Shown piece by piece: positions 46,787 to 53,971 of a stretch of DNA of 64,000 nt. Origin of the DNA: Fimbriimonadia bacterium (GTDB lineage Bacteria; Armatimonadota; Fimbriimonadia; Fimbriimonadales; GBS-DC); NCBI GenBank assembly GCA_026129765.1, contig JAHCHP010000013.1, positions 48,006 through 112,005 on the forward strand. Direction: 5' to 3'. Within the stretch, counting starts at the first letter, position 1. The number at the start of each line of letters is the position of its first letter. The notes beneath the pieces were generated by a model. It had not been told where the DNA came from. It saw only the letters and a program-made list of their open reading frames with translations, and did not search any database. The translations under genes and the position numbers were made by a program.

Positions 46787-48116
46787 ATGTCCCCCTCAAC
46801 CGTTTCATACACCGGACTGGCAGCCTGCAATGGAACGTATTCATCGCCTAGACCCGGTTCGTGTGAATGGGCGCGTGGCGGCATCCGTCGGTTTGCTCAT
46901 CGAGTCGATCGGTCCCTCAGCGCAGGTGGGCGAAGTTTGCGAAATATTCACTGGGCGCAACAAACCTGCTTTACTGGCAGAGGTGGTGGGGTTTAGAAAC
47001 GAGCGCGTTTTGCTGATGCCATTGGGCGACTCCACCGGCATCCGTCCCGGCAGCGAAGTGTTCCCCACACGCCAACAGGCATCCGTTCCTGTGGGAAATA
47101 CGATATTAGGACGAGTATTGAACGGTATTGGCGAACCAATGGATGGTCGTCCTCTGGGCGCAGAGGTTGAGCGTTACCCGCTTCATCGAGACGCGCCGCC
47201 TGCCTTGGACCGCCCGCCGCTGCGTTCCCCCATTGCTTTGGGAGTGCGCGCTTTGGATGCGCTGCTGACCTGCGCTATTGGACAGCGCATTGGTATCTTT
47301 GCGGGCAGCGGTGTCGGCAAAAGCACCTTGATGGGGATGATCGCTCGCAACACCTCGGCGGAAGTCAATGTCATCTCCTTAATTGGCGAACGCGGGCGGG
47401 AACTGCGCGAATTCATTGAGGATAGCTTGGGAGAGGAGGGGCTGAGACGGTCAGTCGTCGTTGTGGCGACCTCCGATCAACCCGCCATCATTCGCCAGCG
47501 AGCCGCGTTCACCGCCACCAGTATTGCAGAGTATTTCCGCGATCAAGGCAAAAACGTTCTGCTCATGATGGACTCGCTCACCCGCTTAGCGATGGCGCAG
47601 CGAGAGATCGGTTTGGCGGCAGGTGAACCGCCCGCTTCCCGTGGCTACACGCCTTCCGTTTTTGCGCTGATGCCCAAACTCTTGGAACGCGCAGGCGCGT
47701 CCAGCAGAGGCAGCATCACAGGCATCTACACAGTGTTGGTCGATGCAGACGACATGAACGACCCTATCGCCGATACCGCCCGCGCGATTTTGGATGGACA
47801 CGTAGTGCTGTCTCGCGCGCTCAGCCAGCGCAGTCATTACCCGCCTATCGATGCCCTCAGCAGTCTTTCGAGGGTCATGCCAAACATTGTCACCCCCGAA
47901 CATATGCATGCAGCGTCCGAACTCCGGCAGATATTGAGCGCGTACCGGGATGCGGAAGACCTGATTCAAATTGGGGCTTATCAACCCGGCACCCATCCGG
48001 TGGTGGACAAAGCCATCGAGCGATTAGACCAAATCAATGCGTTCCTTCGTCAAAGCCGAGATGAGCACCCGAACTTTGAAGAAACGATACAGGCGCTGGA
48101 GACGTTAATCGCATGA
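46776..48116 (+). CDS. fliI: Flagellum-specific ATP synthase FliI
   Basis: 446 residues, the F1-beta-like ATPase that energises flagellar protein export. Walker A IFAGSGVGKSTLMG, the Glu of IGERGREL(R)EF, and Walker B NVLLMMDSLTRLAMA are present, as are GEPPASRGYTPSVFA and ITGIYTVLVDADDMNDPIAD, which are typical of export ATPases. AGGAGG lies 9 nt before the ATG within fliH. Its stop overlaps the fliJ start. Confidence 0.97.
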   Translation: MPLECPPQPFHTPDWQPAMERIHRLDPVRVNGRVAASVGLLIESIGPSAQVGEVCEIFTGRNKPALLAEVVGFRNERVLLMPLGDSTGIRPGSEVFPTRQQASVPVGNTILGRVLNGIGEPMDGRPLGAEVERYPLHRDAPPALDRPPLRSPIALGVRALDALLTCAIGQRIGIFAGSGVGKSTLMGMIARNTSAEVNVISLIGERGRELREFIEDSLGEEGLRRSVVVVATSDQPAIIRQRAAFTATSIAEYFRDQGKNVLLMMDSLTRLAMAQREIGLAAGEPPASRGYTPSVFALMPKLLERAGASSRGSITGIYTVLVDADDMNDPIADTARAILDGHVVLSRALSQRSHYPPIDALSSLSRVMPNIVTPEHMHAASELRQILSAYRDAEDLIQIGAYQPGTHPVVDKAIERLDQINAFLRQSRDEHPNFEETIQALETLIA

Positions 48117-48535
48117 AACGGTTCCGGTTCCGTCTTGAGAAGGTACTGCATTATCGCTCCCAGCAGGAGGAAGAGGCTAAACGCGCTCTGCGGTTGGCGA
48201 TTCAAAGGCGCGTTCAACTGGAGCATCAAATGGAAGGGTTGCGCGGCACGATGCAAGAAGCTGCCAGCGCGCTTTTGACCGACTTAGCCCAGATTCAACA
48301 CCGGGAAACCTTTCTTTTGGCTTGCCAAGAGCAGTTGCAACGTCTGCAGGATGCCTTGCCCTTACTTCAAAGCGAAGAGGAGAAAGCGCACCAGCATTAC
48401 CTGCAGACACACCAAGCGCGGGAGACATTGTCTCGTTTGAAGACGCGCGCCTATGAACTGCACCGGTTAGAAGCTGAAACCGAACAGCAAAAATTGCTGG
48501 ATGAGTGGAGCCAGCAACGAGGAAAAGCCTCATGA
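48113..48535 (+). CDS. fliJ: Flagellar export chaperone/stalk protein FliJ
   Basis: 140 residues, almost entirely charged coiled coil (FRLEKVLHYRSQQEEEAKRAL ... LHRLEAETEQQKLLDEW). FliJ acts as the stalk in the FliI ring and helps recycle chaperones. Sequence identity is low in this family, so the call leans on length, the FRLEKVLxYR start and position after fliI (ATGA overlap). Confidence 0.88.
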   Translation: MKRFRFRLEKVLHYRSQQEEEAKRALRLAIQRRVQLEHQMEGLRGTMQEAASALLTDLAQIQHRETFLLACQEQLQRLQDALPLLQSEEEKAHQHYLQTHQARETLSRLKTRAYELHRLEAETEQQKLLDEWSQQRGKAS

Positions 48536-49059
48536 GAATCGATTCAGGTTATATGCAGGCGGCGGAGCGTGTAAGGGAAATTCAAAACCGTATCCATGCC
48601 TTGAGCGAACAGCCCGCTACCATCGCGTTTCAGACCGAATCGTTGGAACCCCTGGGCTTCCCTGCCGGTTCGCCGCCCCCTCCCGGGCTGGAGATACGTG
48701 GTGACTGGGACCCGTTGATAGAGAACGCGGCGCGCAAATATGGTCTGGAACCAGAGTTGATCCGCCGGGTCATCGCAGCCGAGTCGGGCGGCAATCCACT
48801 GGCGGTCTCGCCGAAGGGCGCGCTGGGCTTGATGCAACTAATGCCGGAAACCGCAAGGGCGTTGGGAGTTTCAGACCCGATGGACCCGGCGCAAAACATC
48901 GATGGGGGAACACGATATCTGAAGCACTTACTGGAGAGCTTTGGCGATATCAAACTTGCGCTCGCAGCCTACAACGCGGGACCGGGCAATGTCAAAAAGT
49001 ATGGGGGAATACCGCCCTTCCCTGAGACACAGCGTTACGTGGCTAAGATCAGCGGATAA
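48532..49059 (+). CDS. Lytic transglycosylase (SLT domain), flagellum-associated
   Basis: 175 residues. The SLT fold starts around residue 55: ENAARKYGLEPELIRRVIAAESGGNP with catalytic Glu in AAESGG. SPKGALGLMQLMPETA and ALAAYNAGPGNV are signature motifs. The first about 50 residues lack a clear signal peptide, so it may leave the cell by the flagellar export route, as FlgJ-type muramidases do. Start 48532 overlaps the fliJ stop, the final gene in this operon. It probably opens peptidoglycan for rod assembly. Confidence 0.9.
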   Translation: MRIDSGYMQAAERVREIQNRIHALSEQPATIAFQTESLEPLGFPAGSPPPPGLEIRGDWDPLIENAARKYGLEPELIRRVIAAESGGNPLAVSPKGALGLMQLMPETARALGVSDPMDPAQNIDGGTRYLKHLLESFGDIKLALAAYNAGPGNVKKYGGIPPFPETQRYVAKISG

Positions 49060-49063
49060 CCGT

Positions 49064-49642
49064 TTAAAGAGTCTCTTTCAAATACGCCTCTACGCTTAAA
49101 CGCACCTGTTCACGCGCCCGGTGTAGCCGCGCTTTTACGGCGGGAATGGTCAAATTAAGCGCGCGCGCCGTCTCTTCGGTCGATAAATCCTCCATATCCC
49201 TCATCACGATTACGGCGCGCAGTGACTCAGGTAACGCCTGTATGGCAGATTGAACACGCTCTTTTAATTCCTCTTCGATCAGGAGCGCGTCAGGGTCTTG
49301 GGCATGCTGGTCAATAAACTGCTTCAGCATCTGTTCCCCTTCTTCCGTGATGAACGGGTCGTCCGTTGAGAAGAAACGGTCCAAATCTTTACGCGCTCGG
49401 ATACAAAGCCGCCGCGCAATGGTATAAAGCCAAGTGGCGAATTGGGAGTCGCCCCGGAAATTGGGCAACGCGCGAAAAGCGTTGATGAGAGCGTCCTGCA
49501 ACACATCCTGCGCAGTATCCGGGTTACCGCAGGCTTGCAACAAGGAACGGTAAACGCGCGCGCGGGTCTGGTTTGCTAATTGATCGAAGGCGTTGTTATC
49601 TCCCTTCTTCGCGCGCTCCAACAAACGAGATTCAGAGACCAT
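49064..49642 (-). CDS. RNA polymerase ECF sigma factor
   Basis: 192 residues. Sigma region 2 (LQDALINAFRALPNFRGDSQFATWLYTIARRLC) and region 4 (LPESLRAVIVMRDMEDLSTEETARAL, then IPAVKARLHRAREQV) are clear, and regions 1 and 3 are absent, as in the ECF group. The linker contains an unusually acidic stretch (about residues 98-120). It begins 1 nt after the stop of the secreted nuclease-like gene, so they share a message. No anti-sigma gene follows; the neighbour is convergent. Confidence 0.93.
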   Translation of the reverse strand: MVSESRLLERAKKGDNNAFDQLANQTRARVYRSLLQACGNPDTAQDVLQDALINAFRALPNFRGDSQFATWLYTIARRLCIRARKDLDRFFSTDDPFITEEGEQMLKQFIDQHAQDPDALLIEEELKERVQSAIQALPESLRAVIVMRDMEDLSTEETARALNLTIPAVKARLHRAREQVRLSVEAYLKETL

Positions 49643-49643
49643 C

Positions 49644-50642
49644 TCAACGGGTCCTTCGGGAAGGGGTAATCTCCATAATCGCCATTAGAGGCGCATGATC
49701 GGAAGCGTTTTCGCTGTCGGTGATTTCAAAACCGGGCGGCAATCCATTCACCGGGAACCGCCGGGTGTTGAAAATAATGCCCTTGATGACGCGGGTATTA
49801 TCGCGCCGGTCGCCATTCGCGGAGACAAATAACTGATCGTAGCGGTTATCCAGATCAGACGCGCGGCTGGAAATCTTATAGGTGCGCTTGCCTCCCAGCG
49901 AATCAAATGGCATGGTGTCGCGCAGGCGCGCAGAACGCAGGGTGGTCAGCGGAATATAGGTTCTGCCGTCGGGCAAAGTGCCATTGATCTGGAAGATAGA
50001 ACTTAAGTCAGGGTCCTCATTCTCATTAAAGTCGCCCCCTAAGAAGAAGGCAGAGAGCGGGTTTGCTTTTTGCCATTTAAGCATCTCTCTCCGGGTGTTT
50101 TCCGCGTTTGTTTGGCGCGCTTGGGCATCGCTGTTGGTACCGCCTGCCTTGAAATGCGCCCCAAAAATCCCGACGCCGTTGGTTCCAGGCACGTTGAGTT
50201 TGGCAATAAGCAATCCCCGGTTGGGCGAACCCATATTCACGTCGGTGGTAGAAAGGAAGGGATAGCGGCTGACGATGGCGGTGCTGATATAACCGTCGCT
50301 GCGCCCATTGACATAGATATAGTAGTCGCGGTTGACTTGGGGCGAGGAACCAAAAATGGTGAGGTTCGCATTGATAAAAGCGATCAGCGCATTTCGCTGG
50401 TTTGTCACGTTCCAACCTTGAGTATTGCCGCCCAATTCATGAATGATCCAGACATCGGGATTCATATGGTTGACGATTTTCGCGACAAAGGGTTGCTTTG
50501 CGGAAATCGGGCTGTTTGCGCCCACAGCCCGAGCAATATTCCAAGTCATCACTTTGATTTCTGCCGCGCTGGCAACTATGCACAATACCAGCCACAGCGA
50601 CAGAAACAGCCATCTCTTTTTCATAGCAAAACGCATTCCCAT
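49644..50642 (-). CDS. Secreted endonuclease/exonuclease/phosphatase-family protein
   Basis: 332 residues. A signal peptide (KKRWLFLSLWLVLCIVASAAE) precedes the EEP fold: KVMTWNIARA (Asn ligand), IIHELGG (catalytic Glu), FFLGGDFNENEDPD (catalytic Asp/Asn) and ENASDHAPLMA (final Asp-His). The substrate could be DNA, a phospholipid or a phosphoester. Start 50642 is favoured by a leaderless TATACT-N7-ATG. ATG at 50624 would give a shorter signal peptide. It is followed by the ECF sigma gene. Confidence 0.9.
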   Translation of the reverse strand: MGMRFAMKKRWLFLSLWLVLCIVASAAEIKVMTWNIARAVGANSPISAKQPFVAKIVNHMNPDVWIIHELGGNTQGWNVTNQRNALIAFINANLTIFGSSPQVNRDYYIYVNGRSDGYISTAIVSRYPFLSTTDVNMGSPNRGLLIAKLNVPGTNGVGIFGAHFKAGGTNSDAQARQTNAENTRREMLKWQKANPLSAFFLGGDFNENEDPDLSSIFQINGTLPDGRTYIPLTTLRSARLRDTMPFDSLGGKRTYKISSRASDLDNRYDQLFVSANGDRRDNTRVIKGIIFNTRRFPVNGLPPGFEITDSENASDHAPLMAIMEITPSRRTR

Positions 50643-50649
50643 GACTATA

Positions 50650-50655
50650 AGTATA
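50650..50655 (-). promoter_or_regulatory. Putative -10 box, leaderless start of the EEP gene
   Basis: TATACT on the minus strand, 7 nt, then ATG 50642. No RBS. Confidence 0.5.
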
Positions 50656-50697
50656 GCCCATATTTGCTAATGTTTGGTTAAAAGCGATGCTACGCGC

Positions 50698-51285
50698 TTA
50701 GATAAAGAGCGATGATTTGGAGCGGGTCGCGTCGGCAAGAAAGGCTGCTACCCCTCCCACCTCAATATCGTTCATCAGCTCTTCTTTCGTGATGCCCATG
50801 ACTTCCATCGACATTTGGCAGGCAGTCATTTTAACGCCCAGTTGCTTTGCCATCTCGATCATCTGCTCTAATGGCACAACTTTGTTTTGGCGCATAACGA
50901 CCCTCATCAGACGCGAGCCGATACCCCCAAAGTTCATTTTAGAGATACCTAACCCCTGCGGTCCGGCAGGCAGCATCCAACTGAACATCTTTTGCAGGAA
51001 GCTCTTGCCCGCGTTGGATTTGCGCGCTTTGATGGGCGACAAGCCCCAGAAGGTGAAGAACATCGACACTTCCATCCCGCTGGCAGCCGCGCCCGTCGCA
51101 ATCACAAAAGACGCGAACGCTTTGTCCAAATCGCCGGAAAACAGGACAATCGAAACGCGATTATCTGGTATTTCGCCTTGAATTTGTTGGGTTTGCGCCT
51201 GCAACTGTGCTAACTGCTCTTGCAACTTCTCCATGGACAACGGCTCTAACGCGCCCGCTGTTGCTACCGTTTGGCTCACACTCAT
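50698..51285 (-). CDS. DsrE/DsrF/DrsH-like sulfur-relay protein
   Basis: 195 residues. RVSIVLFSGDLDKAFASFVIATGAAASGMEV begins a DsrE-type alpha/beta fold (around residues 45-75). TACQMSMEVMGI holds a conserved Cys that in this family carries sulfur. An N-terminal Gln-rich helix (LQEQLAQLQAQTQQIQ) precedes it. ATG 51285 is preferred over 51291 because the GGGGGA RBS would touch the latter. Its neighbour 17 nt upstream is TusA-like, the usual partner. Confidence 0.86.
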   Translation of the reverse strand: MSVSQTVATAGALEPLSMEKLQEQLAQLQAQTQQIQGEIPDNRVSIVLFSGDLDKAFASFVIATGAAASGMEVSMFFTFWGLSPIKARKSNAGKSFLQKMFSWMLPAGPQGLGISKMNFGGIGSRLMRVVMRQNKVVPLEQMIEMAKQLGVKMTACQMSMEVMGITKEELMNDIEVGGVAAFLADATRSKSSLFI

Positions 51286-51302
51286 GATCATCCCCCTCTG
51301 AT

Positions 51303-51548
51303 TTACAGTTTTTTGATGTAGTGAATATAAACGGTTTTCCCGTCCATCTCCACCGTTTCTTGAGACAACAATTCGGCGTTCGGCACCATCTTTGCCCAGC
51401 CTTTGAAGTCGTTCACGGAACCGGGATCACTGACCAGCACTTTTAGCACTTCTCCTGGTTGTATCTCCGCAAAGACGTTGCGCGTGTTGACGATAGGCAT
51501 GGGGCAGTTCAGCCCCCGAACATCTAATTCGCGATAATGATTGTCCAT
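51303..51548 (-). CDS. TusA-like sulfur carrier protein
   Basis: 81 residues, a small two-layer fold. LDVRGLNCPMPIVNTRN holds the active Cys of the CPxP motif that accepts persulfide sulfur. SDPGSVNDFKGWAK is the conserved middle. It lies between a 50-codon exported peptide gene and the DsrE-like gene, as part of a sulfur-transfer operon. GGAGG lies 11 nt before the ATG. Confidence 0.93.
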   Translation of the reverse strand: MDNHYRELDVRGLNCPMPIVNTRNVFAEIQPGEVLKVLVSDPGSVNDFKGWAKMVPNAELLSQETVEMDGKTVYIHYIKKL

Positions 51549-51582
51549 TTTTTTTGATTTCCTCCAATGGTTCTATGGCGTC

Positions 51583-51735
51583 TTACTTCAGCAACGGCGA
51601 CTCCCAGCTGTAAGAAGAAGCGCACTCAGATTTAGAGACACAAGCGTCTGTTTTTGGCACATGGCTCGATTTCGCGCCCGCAAACAGGCTGACAACCGCC
51701 AAAACAACCGCGATCCATATTAAGTTTCTTTTCAT
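51583..51735 (-). CDS. Small exported or membrane peptide in the TusA/DsrE operon
   Basis: 50 residues. The N-terminus is a signal sequence or transmembrane helix (KRNLIWIAVVLAVVSLFAGA), and the remaining about 27 residues contain two Cys seven apart (DACVSKSECASS). AGGTAG lies 9 nt before the ATG, and TusA follows after 34 nt on the same strand. Codon use resembles the neighbours. No family is recognised. The two Cys and its setting fit a sulfur- or redox-related role, which is only inference. Confidence 0.65.
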   Translation of the reverse strand: MKRNLIWIAVVLAVVSLFAGAKSSHVPKTDACVSKSECASSYSWESPLLK

Positions 51736-51892
51736 AGTTTAATCTACCTGCTTTTGTCCCGTGCCGTTCCGATAGGGGTGAAACCATAAACCCATTCAGG
51801 AATGTGGTCATTTGGGACTACTGAAACATTAGAGGCGTGTTTATCAAAAAGGATTCATGGGCAATGATTTGTCTAAAGACCGGGGAGACCTG

Positions 51893-52339
51893 TTAAACAA
51901 GAAATGGGTTCTTGATGATTATCCCCTCTATCTCTTGATTATGGTTCATGTCTTCGGAATAAATTATGCGCGAACCAGAAATCTTCGCAGCAGCCCAAAT
52001 GAGGGCATCCCAAAAAGATAACTTGTGCTTCTTCACAGCAGTGATTGCCTCGAATGTTAAATGAGGGGTAAGTGAAACAACAGAGCAGAGACTGGTCAAT
52101 CTGGTTAAATGCAGGTGTACCTCTTCAGGGAGTAAAGTGAATGATTTATATGGCCGTGTTGCGGTCCAAAAAAACTCATTTAAGACTTGAGAACTTAATA
52201 CCATTTGATTGGCTGATAGCAAACTGCTTATCAACGTATCTTCTAAACCCCTTTTATCGGGAACATCTTTGTCAAAAGCATAAAGCAGAATATTTGTATC
52301 CACAAATGCTTTTTCGTTATTCTCTCTGTCGCTGAGCAT
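51893..52339 (-). CDS. PIN-domain ribonuclease toxin, VapC-like
   Basis: 148 residues. FVDTNILLYAFD gives the first acidic residue, SQVLNEFF the second, LSFWDALIWAAA the third and IYSEDMNH the fourth, the quartet binding Mg in PIN nucleases. It overlaps the upstream antitoxin-like gene by 23 bp on the same strand. A/T content is higher than in neighbouring housekeeping genes. VapC toxins usually cleave tRNA or rRNA; the target here is unknown. Confidence 0.9.
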   Translation of the reverse strand: MLSDRENNEKAFVDTNILLYAFDKDVPDKRGLEDTLISSLLSANQMVLSSQVLNEFFWTATRPYKSFTLLPEEVHLHLTRLTSLCSVVSLTPHLTFEAITAVKKHKLSFWDALIWAAAKISGSRIIYSEDMNHNQEIEGIIIKNPFLV

Positions 52340-52544
52340 AAATTTCCTCCCGCTTAGGATAGTTCCCTCCTAAATGATAACTCTTACGCATTCCTTTGAG
52401 GAACTCTTCCATCAGCTCCTCACGCGAAATCTCAATTTCTGAATCGCTAAGAAAAGTAACGAGCACTTCAGAATCCTGTACAGGAGGCAAGCCATCCAGT
52501 TCAAGTTGTCCCTTATGATATCGTCCACGAATGGTTGTAAACAC
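52317..52544 (-). CDS. Antitoxin of a VapBC-like pair
   Basis: 75 residues with a GTG start and GAGGTGA upstream. The N-terminus TTIRGRYHKGQLELDGLPPV looks like the beta-rich domain of AF2212-type antitoxins, used for dimerising and DNA binding. The charged C-terminal half (SREELMEEFLKGMRKSYH) would wrap the toxin. Gene order antitoxin-then-toxin with overlap is typical. The family call is tentative. Confidence 0.75.
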   Translation of the reverse strand: MFTTIRGRYHKGQLELDGLPPVQDSEVLVTFLSDSEIEISREELMEEFLKGMRKSYHLGGNYPKREEIYAQRQRE

Positions 52545-52646
52545 CGCTTATTTCACCTCATGATAAATAATACCTCATAAGTATCTCACACCCCACAAAG
52601 CGTTTATTACTGTTAAGCAATGGGACTTCCGAATGCATCCATATTT

Positions 52647-52674
52647 CCTGGATTCCCGCGTTCGCGGGAATGAC
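52647..52674 (+). repeat. Interspersed palindromic repeat, family A copy
   Basis: CCTGGATTCCCGCGTTCGCG continuing GGAATGAC. An inverted copy with one mismatch lies at 62051-62078. The core CCCGCG-TT-CGCGGG is palindromic. It sits in the 195-bp gap upstream of the VapBC-like pair. Confidence 0.8.
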
Positions 52675-52739
52675 GCGTTAGCCTGCTTTGCGCCTCTGCG
52701 TCCTTGAGTCTTTGCGTTTGTTTTGCGTCTTTCAAAAAG

Positions 52740-53960
52740 TTAAATCGCACGATTTAGAACCTCTATCAACCGCTCGATTTCTTCCAATGAGTTATAATGA
52801 ACAAAGCTGACCCGCACAACCCCCTCTTCAGGGTCGGAGATTCCTAACGCTAAACAAAGCCGATGAGCGTACATATGCCCGTGCCGGATACCAATGGGGT
52901 GTTTGTCCACTTCCGCAACGATCTCGCTGGGACGCTTATTCTTATGAACGAAACTGATCGTGCCGACACGCGAATCGCCCGCATGCGCAGGTCCGATAAT
53001 CCGAACTTGAGGCTTAGAAAGCAGATACTCGATCAACCGCGATTGAAGCGGATGCTCCAATTGCTGCATCAACTCAAATGCATCCACAATCGCTCGGCGG
53101 TCCAACGGCTCATCGGCATCGCGATCCGCCAAGAATTTGATATAATGACTCAACCCGACCAATCCCGCGCAGCTCTCATAGTTAGAACTACCCAGCTCAA
53201 ATTTATAGGGAATCGAGTCGCGAGGGATAAAGTAATGATTGGGACCGGTTAACTCCAGAAACGCCTCTCGCTTGCCATAAAGCGCGCCCATATGGGGACC
53301 ATACACCTTGTAAGTTGAGAAAACGTACCAGTCCACATCCCAGTCTGCCACATCGATAGCGCGATGAGGCGCGTAGGCGACCCCGTCCACAACCACCCGC
53401 GCCCCTACCCGGTGAGCCATCGCGGCAATCGCTTTCACATCGAGGATCTCCCCCAGCAGGTTGGAAACATGCGGGAATGCCACGATTCGAGTACGCTCGT
53501 TGATTAACGATTCCAGTTCCTCTAAAGAAACCGAGGCATCGGTTGGATTCACGCGCCACCAGACGATTTTCGCGCCCTGCTTTTCGAGCCGGACCCAGGG
53601 TCCCACATTCGCTTCATGCCCGATTTCTGCTACCACGATTTCATCGCCCGGCTGCAATATTTCCGCATAGCAATCTGCCAACATGCGTACAAGCGTGGAG
53701 GTAGACGCGCCAAAGGCGACCTCTCCCTGCTCTTGACCGTTCATCATCAAGTTGATAAACGCATGAGCCTGTTCGACAGGCTGCCCTGCCCTTTGAGACA
53801 ATTCGTATCCCGCGCCCAATTGAACATAAGTATGCAGCATGTAATGGCGAAGGTTGTCCGCTACAATGCGTGGAACCTGCGAACCACCCGCGTTCTCAAG
53901 ATAGGCGAACCCGGTGGCAAGCGAAGGGTACTGACGACGAATCTGTTCTAAAGTGGGCAT
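52740..53960 (-). CDS. Class V aminotransferase/cysteine-desulfurase-like enzyme lacking the usual catalytic Cys
   Basis: 406 residues, PLP-dependent. VVVAEIGHEANVGPW holds the His stacking on PLP, VVVDGVAYAPH the Asp, and VFSTYKVYGPHMGALYG the Schiff-base Lys. The overall sequence resembles SufS/CsdA-type desulfurases, but where those have RxGHHCA the chain reads IRHGHMYAHRL, so Cys is replaced by Tyr. It may be another class V activity (lyase, epimerase or transaminase). It starts 11 nt after the Ser/Thr kinase stop. Confidence 0.85.
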   Translation of the reverse strand: MPTLEQIRRQYPSLATGFAYLENAGGSQVPRIVADNLRHYMLHTYVQLGAGYELSQRAGQPVEQAHAFINLMMNGQEQGEVAFGASTSTLVRMLADCYAEILQPGDEIVVAEIGHEANVGPWVRLEKQGAKIVWWRVNPTDASVSLEELESLINERTRIVAFPHVSNLLGEILDVKAIAAMAHRVGARVVVDGVAYAPHRAIDVADWDVDWYVFSTYKVYGPHMGALYGKREAFLELTGPNHYFIPRDSIPYKFELGSSNYESCAGLVGLSHYIKFLADRDADEPLDRRAIVDAFELMQQLEHPLQSRLIEYLLSKPQVRIIGPAHAGDSRVGTISFVHKNKRPSEIVAEVDKHPIGIRHGHMYAHRLCLALGISDPEEGVVRVSFVHYNSLEEIERLIEVLNRAI

Positions 53961-53971
53961 CTATTTATCTC

